Assembly: GCA_029051965.1 (NCBI GenBank)
Contig: JAIDJZ010000095.1
Coordinates: 1-5,463 of the forward strand
Origin: Paramuribaculum sp.
GTDB taxonomy: Bacteria > Bacteroidota > Bacteroidia > Bacteroidales > Muribaculaceae
DNA: 5,463 nt
Direction of reading: 5' to 3'
Position numbers and translations under genes: made by a program. Below, piece after piece: positions 1 through 5,463 of this stretch; within the stretch, counting starts at the first letter, position 1; every line of letters begins with the position of its first letter. The notes below the pieces were generated by a model. The model saw nothing but the letters and a program-made list of their open reading frames with translations, had not been told where the DNA came from and did no database searches.

Positions 1-373
1 CACCTATGATGCCGGCAGCGGTGACGTCATCCTCTACATGAACGGAGTTGAAGTCAACCGAAACAACGGCGGTGCAGGAAAGGTATTCAACATTACAGGT
101 CTGTCAATGTGTTCTGCCGGATCCTATCATCGCGATGTCATCGAGCTGGCTCAGGTACGTCTCTGGAAAACTACCCGCACCGCAGCCCAGATTGCCAAGT
201 ACATGAAGAAAGAAGTGAAGTACAATGATCCGAATCTCGTGTTCTATCTTCCGATGAACGAAGGTTCTGGTTCAGTTCTTCATGACGTGACCGGTAATGG
301 CCATGATGTGACTATCGGATCCAACGGCGGCTCCAATGATCAGGCTCATTCATGGACAGAGTACACCTTTTAA
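1..373 (+). CDS. C-terminal part of a LamG/concanavalin A-like domain protein (5' end outside window)
   Basis: The open frame enters from the left edge (first full codon at base 2) and stops at TAA 371-373, so only the last 123 residues are visible. They read as the end of a jelly-roll LamG / Laminin_G_3-type domain. A strand with 'VILYMNGVEV' (a ligand-facing hairpin typical of these folds) is followed by 'IELAQVRLWKTTRTAAQIAKYM', which matches the family pattern of a strand, W, then a short 'TAAQI' helix. Next come 'LVFYLPMNEGSG' and 'DVTGNGHDVT', the usual closing strands. Such domains bind carbohydrate or protein in secreted Bacteroidetes proteins. The next gene, 38 bp downstream on the same strand, is a DUF1735 lipoprotein, so this protein may also carry N-terminal DUF1735 domains and a lipoprotein signal. 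That part is inference because the N-terminus is missing. No catalytic residues can be assigned. Confidence 0.75.
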   Translation, partial: TYDAGSGDVILYMNGVEVNRNNGGAGKVFNITGLSMCSAGSYHRDVIELAQVRLWKTTRTAAQIAKYMKKEVKYNDPNLVFYLPMNEGSGSVLHDVTGNGHDVTIGSNGGSNDQAHSWTEYTF

Positions 374-411
374 ATCAATTATCCAAGCCAATTACTATCC
401 ATTAAATCCCT

Positions 412-1833
412 ATGAAGACTAAATTCTGGAAAGTCTTTACCGCTTTCGCAGCCGGAGTGGCCCTCATGCCACTCGCGGCCTGCGACAACGAAGACTATAC
501 AAGCAGCCCGAACCGCCCGGACTATGACATAAACTATGTCTATCTCTATGAACCGGTTCAGGCCTACTCATCGATTGAATTCAAGGCAACCGGCGACTTC
601 CTCGAGAACCTCGACAATCCTCTTGCCCTGACTCCGGTGCGTTGCACTAAGCCCGCTCCCGCCGACATTCATGTTCAGGTCGTTATCGATCCGACTGTGG
701 TCGACAGCTATAACGAGGCAACCAAGCCGGACTACGGGTTCATGACCGGTGTTGAGCTTGTCAGCAGCGAATTCACCATTCCCAAGGGCGAATATCTTTC
801 GACCGAGGAAATCGCGATGAACGTCGTTGACCGTGAAGCGCTCAAGCAGAATCAGAAGGACCTTATTCTTCCGATCAAGATCGAAACCCTTTCGGGCGAC
901 GGCAAGATCAGCGAGCATAATGAGGTCTACATCCACTTCATCTATGAAGCCAACTTCATTACTGTCTCGCCGTTCTATCAGGAACTGCTCGGACAGAATC
1001 CCTCTACCTGGAGTGCTTCGATGGCCACACTTACGCTTTCTGATGCGCTGAGTTCGAGCTGGGCAGCCGACGGCGATCTGACATTCATTGTCGAACCGTC
1101 TTCAGACTATGTTGCGGCATTTAATGAAAAATATGGCAAAGGCTACGAATATCAGTTCCTTGAAGGCGTGACTGTCAAATCTGCCAAGATTGCGCAGGGG
1201 GCTTCGAAGGGCGACATCGTCCTGTCGGCAAGTGTTCCGTCGGGAATGGCAAGCGGAACGCGTTATGTCGTGCCTCTCAGAATCAAATCAGTGAGCGGCA
1301 TCGGAGCTGAACTCACGTCTGATGAGGAAATCTGCTATGTGGCAGTTTACGTACCGCCTTTCACACTTATGTCCGGCACTCCCGAAGGTTCACGCATTTC
1401 CTATGATTCTTCGATGAACTGGACTCTCAGTGTCAATGGAAGCAAGGTCGCCCAAGAGGCAACAGAGGATTCTTCTGAGTCGCTTTGGTCGGAACTCTTC
1501 CTGTGCAATGGCTATGTTGCTCCGTGGGCAGAAGGTGATGTATGCGAGATTGACTTTGGTCAGACCTATAACCTGACCGGTCTGGGCATGTCGTTCTATG
1601 CCTGGTATTATGCTCTGGTAGATTTCAAATCGTTTGAGTATTCTGCCGACGGTTCGACATGGAGCAGCGCTGTTATCGATTTCACATGGAGCACTTACAG
1701 TTCAACCGGAACTATCAAATTCTCTTTCCCTGTTGAAGCCCGTTACCTCAGATTCACGATCGGTGAGCCGAACTATAACTATACCAATTATGAAGATATC
1801 TGGAACACAGGAATCTATTTCTATGCCAAATAG
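412..1833 (+). CDS. Surface lipoprotein with two DUF1735-like domains and a C-terminal F5/8 type C (discoidin-like) domain
   Basis: A complete 473-residue protein. Residues 1-24 form a lipoprotein signal peptide: K2/K4/K7, a hydrophobic core, and lipobox LAAC with the lipidated Cys24. Cys24 is followed by D-N-E-D, an acidic stretch like the Bacteroidetes lipoprotein export signals that place proteins on the outer face of the outer membrane. Residues about 75-178 and about 205-315 each show the DUF1735 pattern: a 'V..YN..' or 'V.AFNEKYG' segment, then 'F.IPKG' or 'AKIAQGASKGDI', then a strand with 'LILPIKIETLSGDG' or 'YVVPLRIKSVSGIG'. Residues about 330-472 resemble an F5/8 type C sandwich, with 'CEIDFGQTYNLTGLGM', 'FEYSADGSTWSSA' and 'VEARYLRFTIGEP'. 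Family knowledge suggests glycan binding beside SusC/SusD-type loci; the ligand cannot be told. ATG 412 is chosen because it directly precedes the signal peptide. There is no Shine-Dalgarno, only an A/T-rich leader. It is probably cotranscribed with the gene ending at 373. Confidence 0.88.
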   Translation: MKTKFWKVFTAFAAGVALMPLAACDNEDYTSSPNRPDYDINYVYLYEPVQAYSSIEFKATGDFLENLDNPLALTPVRCTKPAPADIHVQVVIDPTVVDSYNEATKPDYGFMTGVELVSSEFTIPKGEYLSTEEIAMNVVDREALKQNQKDLILPIKIETLSGDGKISEHNEVYIHFIYEANFITVSPFYQELLGQNPSTWSASMATLTLSDALSSSWAADGDLTFIVEPSSDYVAAFNEKYGKGYEYQFLEGVTVKSAKIAQGASKGDIVLSASVPSGMASGTRYVVPLRIKSVSGIGAELTSDEEICYVAVYVPPFTLMSGTPEGSRISYDSSMNWTLSVNGSKVAQEATEDSSESLWSELFLCNGYVAPWAEGDVCEIDFGQTYNLTGLGMSFYAWYYALVDFKSFEYSADGSTWSSAVIDFTWSTYSSTGTIKFSFPVEARYLRFTIGEPNYNYTNYEDIWNTGIYFYAK

Positions 1834-1859
1834 TCATTGACTATTCTTCATAAAAACGC

Positions 1860-1914
1860 AAGGCGGTGTGTCAGAATCCCGGAGGGAGAGCGACACACCG
1901 CCTTAGATTTTTTT
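1860..1914 (+). terminator. Strong rho-independent terminator
   Basis: A perfect 13-bp inverted repeat pairs 1860-1872 (AAGGCGGTGTGTC) with 1892-1904 (GACACACCGCCTT) around a 19-nt loop. A seven-T run at 1908-1914 follows three bases later. Inside the loop, TCCC (1877-1880) can also pair with GGGA (1884-1887), giving a small nested stem. It sits 26 bp after the lipoprotein stop codon and upstream of the dapF promoter, so it separates the surface-protein unit from the dapF unit. An A5 run at 1852-1856 on the upstream side could make it weakly bidirectional, but no gene converges on it here. Confidence 0.93.
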
Positions 1915-1936
1915 GAAAGGAAAATTTGCACAAAAG

Positions 1937-1968
1937 GTTGCGGAATTAATGAAAAGATTGTAAATTTG
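1937..1968 (+). promoter_or_regulatory. Bacteroidetes-type promoter for dapF-dapL(-glnN)
   Basis: TAAATTTG at 1961-1968 is an exact match to the Bacteroidetes -7 consensus TAnnTTTG. GTTG at 1937-1940 gives the TTG core of the -33 element, with 20 bp between the two, the usual spacing for this sigma-ABfr class. Transcription would start near 1973-1976, leaving a leader of about 30 nt to ATG 2006 (about 47 nt to ATG 2021). The position fits, just after a terminator and just before dapF. The -33 box is only a partial TTTG match. No operator-like dyad is visible around it. Confidence 0.68.
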
Positions 1969-2005
1969 CGCCATATTTTTCAAAAACGCCAATAACGTCG
2001 GCAAT

Positions 2006-2875
2006 ATGCCACCCGCTAAGATGGAAGAAATCTTGTTTACAAAGATGCATGGCATAGGCAATGATTACATTTATATACATTGCCCCGGCGGTGTCCCCTC
2101 TGAAATTTCCGAACTTTCGATTGAAATGAGCCGCAGACATGTGGCTGTCGGGTCTGACGGAATCATATTGATTCTTCCGTCGGACAATGCTGATTTTATG
2201 ATGCGCATCTTTAATGCCGACGGATCGGAAGCGCGGATGTGCGGCAACGGCATCCGTTGTGTCGGCAAGTTTGTCTATGACCGGAGACTGACGGAAAAAA
2301 CGACTCTGCGTATCGACACTCTTTCCGGGATCAGGACTCTTACCCTGCATCCGGGTTCCGATGGTATGATTGAGTCCGTTACGGTCGACATGGGCCATCC
2401 TTCGACTACTGACTCTGTTCTCGGAGCTGCCGAAATGATCGAATATCCTCTGGCGGTAACCGGAGGTGAAGTAAAGGTGACGGCAGTCTCAATGGGCAAT
2501 CCCCACGGAGTCGTGTTTGTCGGTTCGCTTGAATCGGTCGACGTCCACCGTCTCGGGCGTGAGCTGGAACTGCATCCGGTCTGGCCGGACAGGGCAAATA
2601 TCGAGTTTGCCGAAGTGACGTCGGACCACTCCGTCAGCATGCGTGTCTGGGAGAGAGGTTCGGGCGAGACGCTCGCCTGCGGGACCGGAGCCTGCGCGAC
2701 AGCCGAGGCCGCCGTGCTGACCGGACGGTGTCACTGGCCCGTCGATGTCAGACTCCTCGGCGGCACGCTTACGATCGACAAATCTCCATCGGGAACAATT
2801 CTGATGACAGGGCCGGCGGAAACAGTGTTCGAAGGACGCTACACAAGACGCCGATCCCCGAACAATAATAACTAA
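2006..2875 (+). CDS. dapF: Diaminopimelate epimerase DapF
   Basis: DapF (EC 5.1.1.7) is a cytoplasmic, cofactor-independent epimerase that interconverts LL- and meso-diaminopimelate, giving the cross-linking residue of peptidoglycan and the precursor of lysine. The family N-terminus 'FTKMHGIGNDYI' is at residues 11-22 and 'GSDGIILI' at 49-56. The two catalytic cysteines are present: Cys79 in 'MCGNGIRC' and Cys225 in 'ACGTGACA'. 'MGNPHGVVFV' (163-172) and 'ERGSGETLACGTGA' (216-229) complete the substrate and oxyanion pockets. The length of 289 residues is normal for the family. The start is uncertain. ATG 2006 gives MPPAKMEEILFTKMHG, while ATG 2021 gives MEEILFTKMHG, which is closer to the usual DapF N-terminus. 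Neither has a Shine-Dalgarno sequence. The C-terminus ends in four Asn. The gene follows its own promoter and precedes dapL by 24 bp, so the two are probably one operon. Confidence 0.96.
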   Translation: MPPAKMEEILFTKMHGIGNDYIYIHCPGGVPSEISELSIEMSRRHVAVGSDGIILILPSDNADFMMRIFNADGSEARMCGNGIRCVGKFVYDRRLTEKTTLRIDTLSGIRTLTLHPGSDGMIESVTVDMGHPSTTDSVLGAAEMIEYPLAVTGGEVKVTAVSMGNPHGVVFVGSLESVDVHRLGRELELHPVWPDRANIEFAEVTSDHSVSMRVWERGSGETLACGTGACATAEAAVLTGRCHWPVDVRLLGGTLTIDKSPSGTILMTGPAETVFEGRYTRRRSPNNNN

Positions 2876-2899
2876 TCTCACAAGCATCCTCAGACAGCA

Positions 2900-4153
2900 A
2901 TGATAAAGGTCAACGACAATTTCACGCTACTATCTCCATCTTATCTTTTTTCGGATATCGCAAAGAAAGTGTCGGCCTACCGTTCATCGCATCCCGACGC
3001 CGACATTATCAGAATGGGCATTGGCGATGTGACACGTCCGATATGTCCGGCAGCGATTGAGGCTATCCACAAAGCTACTGACGAAGAGGCTTCCTCAGCA
3101 ACTTTCCACGGTTACGGGCCCGAACAGGGCTATGATTTCCTTCGCGAGGCGATAGCCCGATGGGACTACCGCGAGCGGGGAATAGACGTCAGTCCCGATG
3201 AAATTTTTGTCAGTGATGGCGCAAAGAGCGACACAGGAAACATCGGCGACATTCTTTCGGCCGACTGTAGGGTTGCGGTGACCGATCCGGTCTACCCGGT
3301 CTATGTCGACACAAATGTCATGGCGGGCAGAGCAGGGGAGTGCGGCAGTGACAACAGATGGAGTCGTCTCGAATATCTCCCGTGCACAGCCGAAAACAAT
3401 TTCTGTCCTCCACTGCCGAAAAATAATCCGGACGTTATCTATCTCTGTTTCCCGAACAATCCGACCGGAACGGCTCTCCGACGCGATGAACTGGCCCGCT
3501 GGGTCGGCTATGCGTTGGCCAACAACTGTCTTATCCTCTTTGATTCAGCCTATGAGGCTTACGTCAGCGATCCCGAAGTGCCACGCAGTATCTATGAGAT
3601 CGAGGGGGCCAGACGCTGTGCGATCGAGTTCAGAAGTTTTTCGAAAACGGCAGGATTCACCGGTCTGCGCTGCGGCTACACTGTTGTGCCCCGCGAACTG
3701 AAAGGGTTCGATTCGAAGGGCAATGAAGTGAGTCTCCATCATCTATGGCTCCGACGCCAGTCGACCAAGTTCAATGGAGCAAGCTATGTGATCCAGCGCG
3801 GTGCGGCCGCCCTCTACAGCGAGGAGGGTCGTCGTCAGGTCAGGGAAACGATCAGCTACTATATGGCGAACGCGCGCATGTTGCGCGAAGGACTTGCCGA
3901 AGCCGGTTTCACGGTTTTCGGCGGAGTCGATTCTCCCTACATCTGGGTCCGACCGCCCGAAGGAATTCACTAATGGGAATTTTTCGATGCGTTGCTCTCG
4001 CGCTGCAACGTTGTCGGCACTCCCGGGTCCGGATTCGGTCCTTCCGGAGAGGGCTATCTGCGTCTGACCGCATTCTCGACCCATGAGGCTACGGCAGCTG
4101 CAATCGGGCGGCTGGCGGGATTTGCCCGGAATTCCAACGAAACATCTCACTAA
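2900..4153 (+). pseudogene. dapL: LL-diaminopimelate aminotransferase DapL, interrupted by an in-frame stop
   Basis: DapL (EC 2.6.1.83) is a cytoplasmic PLP enzyme that converts tetrahydrodipicolinate plus glutamate to LL-DAP in one step, feeding DapF. Family hallmarks are intact: 'SYLFSDIAKKV' (14-24), 'MGIGDVTRPICPA' (39-51), 'VSDGAKSDTGNIGDIL' (104-119), 'CFPNNPTG' (183-190), 'LFDSAYEAYVSD' (213-224), the Schiff-base lysine K249 in 'SFSKTAGFTGLRCGY', and 'RRQSTKFNGASY' (285-296). Codon 358 (3971-3973) is TAA, giving a 357-residue product that ends 'YIWVRPPEGIH'. The same frame then continues for 59 codons with unmistakable DapL sequence, '[20 protein letters not shown]' then '[14 protein letters not shown]', to TAA 4151-4153. 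The full frame of 417 codons is close to the usual family length of about 410. The truncated product would lack R388, the conserved C-terminal arginine expected to bind the substrate carboxylate, so it should be inactive. Identity as dapL is near certain. True pseudogene versus sequence error cannot be decided here; an annotation pipeline may list only 2900-3973. Confidence 0.9.
3971..3973 (+). other. Premature in-frame TAA inside dapL
   Basis: The TAA lies between GGA-ATT-CAC and TGG-GAA-TTT-TTC, in the same frame as both flanks. In DapL proteins the residue before this Trp is usually Ser ('G-M-x-S-W-x-F-F-D'), so one TCA-to-TAA change would explain it. There is no length change, frameshift or nearby repeat insertion. 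The 'TAAT' termination context is not a leaky one, and no pseudoknot or Sec-type element is evident downstream. Confidence 0.92.
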
Positions 4154-4196
4154 TCACGTATCATTATATAGTAAAACCAATTAAGTTTTTTCTCGT

Positions 4197-5463
4197 ATGT
4201 CACATCTCAGATTCAAAGTCGTCGATGAAGCGTTCAACAGAAAGGCGGATCCAGTAGAGATTCCTGCTGAGCGTCCGCAGGAGTACTATGGCAAAAACGT
4301 ATTCAACCGACAAAAGATGTTTGAATACCTACCGGCCGACACTTTCGAGGCTCTTATCAATGCGATCGACAACAAAGAGGCTCTTCCCCGCGAGGTTGCC
4401 GATTCGGTTGCCGACGGAATGAAACAATGGGCGATAGACATGGGTGCCCGTCACTACACCCATTGGTTTCAGCCTCTGACTGAAACGACTGCGGAAAAAC
4501 ATGACGGTTTCGTCGAACATGACGGAAAAGGTGGTGTGATTGAAAAATTCAACGGAAAACTCCTCGTGCAGCAGGAGCCTGACGCGTCAAGCTTTCCGAA
4601 TGGCGGAATCCGAAACACATTCGAGGCCCGCGGCTATTCGGCATGGGACATCTCGTCGCCGGCATTCATTATGGGCAACACCCTCTGTATTCCGACTATT
4701 TTCATTTCTTACACCGGCGAATCTCTCGACTATAAGACTCCGCTTCTGAGAGCTCTCAACAGTGTTGACAAGGCTGCCGCAGCCGTGGCCCGCTATTTCG
4801 ATCCCGAAGTGCGCCACGTCCGCTCATATCTTGGATGGGAGCAGGAGTATTTCCTCGTCGACGAAGCCCTCTATAGCGCCCGTCCCGACCTTATGCTGAC
4901 AGGCCGCACCCTGATGGGGCATGAATCAGCTAAAAACCAGCAGCTCGAAGACCATTATTTCGGCGCGATCCCTTCGCGTGTCGAGGCTTTTATGCTTGAT
5001 CTCGAAATCGAATGCCACCGACTCGGAATCCCTGCTAAAACGCGCCACAACGAGGTTGCTCCCAATCAGTTCGAGCTTGCCCCGATATTCGAGGAAACCA
5101 ACCTGGCCAATGACCACAACCTGCTCCTCATGAGCCTGATTGCGGAGGTTGCCCGACGCCACCATTTCCGTGTGCTTCTCCACGAAAAACCGTTTGCCGG
5201 CATCAACGGCTCCGGCAAGCATAACAACTGGAGTCTCGGAACCGACCGTGGCGTTCTTCTCTTCGACCCCGGCAAGGATTCTCGCCAGAACCTTCAGTTC
5301 ATTACCTTCGTCGTCAATGTAATGGCAGCGGTGCATCGCCATAACGGACTGCTGAAAGCGTCCATCGCCTCAGCAACCAACGCCCACCGTCTCGGAGCGA
5401 ACGAAGCCCCTCCGGCAATCATATCGATCTTCACCGGTTCGCAGCTGGCCGACATTCTCGAAC
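4197..5463 (+). CDS. glnN: Glutamine synthetase type III (GSIII), N-terminal part; runs off the window
   Basis: GSIII (EC 6.3.1.2) makes glutamine from glutamate, ammonia and ATP in the cytoplasm as a large dodecamer typical of Bacteroidetes and cyanobacteria. The frame is open for 422 codons and cut by the window edge; family members are about 730 residues, so about 58% is present. The GSIII-specific N-terminal region has '[18 protein letters not shown]' and '[20 protein letters not shown]', followed by '[20 protein letters not shown]'. The catalytic core shows '[10 protein letters not shown]' with metal-ligand-type E215/E217, '[18 protein letters not shown]' (E286, E293), '[12 protein letters not shown]' (335-346) and '[10 protein letters not shown]' (398-407). 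ATG 4197 is the first ATG after an in-frame TAA at 4182-4184, so no longer start is possible by ATG. It lies 43 bp after dapL's natural stop, with no terminator between. Cotranscription with dapF-dapL is therefore likely, though an own promoter cannot be excluded. Confidence 0.96.
   Translation, partial: MSHLRFKVVDEAFNRKADPVEIPAERPQEYYGKNVFNRQKMFEYLPADTFEALINAIDNKEALPREVADSVADGMKQWAIDMGARHYTHWFQPLTETTAEKHDGFVEHDGKGGVIEKFNGKLLVQQEPDASSFPNGGIRNTFEARGYSAWDISSPAFIMGNTLCIPTIFISYTGESLDYKTPLLRALNSVDKAAAAVARYFDPEVRHVRSYLGWEQEYFLVDEALYSARPDLMLTGRTLMGHESAKNQQLEDHYFGAIPSRVEAFMLDLEIECHRLGIPAKTRHNEVAPNQFELAPIFEETNLANDHNLLLMSLIAEVARRHHFRVLLHEKPFAGINGSGKHNNWSLGTDRGVLLFDPGKDSRQNLQFITFVVNVMAAVHRHNGLLKASIASATNAHRLGANEAPPAIISIFTGSQLADILE

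Noticed and set aside
374..411. Terminator or promoter between the first two genes
   Set aside because: The 38-bp A/T-rich gap has no stem, T-run or TAnnTTTG element.
1946..2398. 150-residue minus-strand open frame over the dapF promoter and 5' end
   Set aside because: It is antisense to a certain dapF, has no recognisable domain, and is a by-product of dapF codon use.
3971..3973. TAA as a reassigned sense codon
   Set aside because: TAA also ends dapF, dapL's natural frame and the first gene at the expected places, so it works as a stop here.
3973..4086. Translational coupling through TAATG to a small second protein
   Set aside because: The frame from this ATG gives an Arg-rich, low-complexity product unrelated to DapL, while the true tail is in another frame.
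3743..4150. 135-residue minus-strand open frame, and plus-strand frames at 3745-4086 and 3801-4067
   Set aside because: All are shadows of dapL. The long plus-strand alternatives cross the premature stop but in frames that do not encode DapL sequence.
3967..4154. The octamer TCACTAAT around both the premature (3967-3974) and the natural (4147-4154) dapL stops
   Set aside because: An 8-base match 180 bp apart is plausible by chance, and the flanks share nothing, so it does not support a duplication.
4154..4196. A separate promoter for glnN (TAAGTTTT at 4182-4189)
   Set aside because: It is an imperfect -7 match, has no -33 partner at the right spacing, and would start transcription almost at the ATG.
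4926..5342. 138-residue minus-strand open frame inside glnN
   Set aside because: It lies fully within strongly conserved GSIII coding sequence on the other strand and has no family resemblance of its own.

Overview
The window looks like a chromosomal segment from a Bacteroidales bacterium, perhaps of the Muribaculaceae type. Four things support this: lipoproteins built from DUF1735 domains, a type III glutamine synthetase, lysine/DAP synthesis through DapL, and a match to the Bacteroidetes promoter consensus (TTG, 20 bp, TAnnTTTG) together with starts that lack a Shine-Dalgarno sequence. Base composition looks close to balanced or slightly GC-rich by eye, which fits Muribaculaceae better than Bacteroides proper. 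The family assignment is inference.

Left part (1-1833): the 3' end of one gene encoding a LamG/concanavalin-A-like C-terminus, then a complete gene for a surface lipoprotein with two DUF1735-like domains and a C-terminal F5/8 type C (discoidin-like) domain. The pair resembles the accessory glycan-binding proteins found at the end of SusC/SusD-type polysaccharide utilisation loci. A strong intrinsic terminator at 1860-1914 closes this unit.

Right part (about 1937-5463): a Bacteroidetes-type promoter at 1937-1968 starts a second unit on the same strand: dapF (diaminopimelate epimerase), dapL (LL-diaminopimelate aminotransferase), then the 5' 58% or so of a type III glutamine synthetase gene (glnN) that runs off the window. 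DapL makes LL-DAP using glutamate as amino donor, and DapF converts it to meso-DAP for peptidoglycan and lysine. Glutamine synthetase belongs to the same glutamate/glutamine nitrogen economy.

The main anomaly is in dapL. Its reading frame is interrupted by an in-frame TAA at 3971-3973 (codon 358). The remaining 59 codons continue in the same frame with strongly conserved DapL sequence, including the arginine that should bind the substrate carboxylate, and end at a normal TAA at 4151-4153. This is a single nonsense change in an otherwise intact gene for a normally essential step. The explanation is a sequencing or assembly error, a very recent loss of function, or (least likely) stop-codon readthrough. 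I found no previously undescribed system, CRISPR array, RNA gene or mobile element here.
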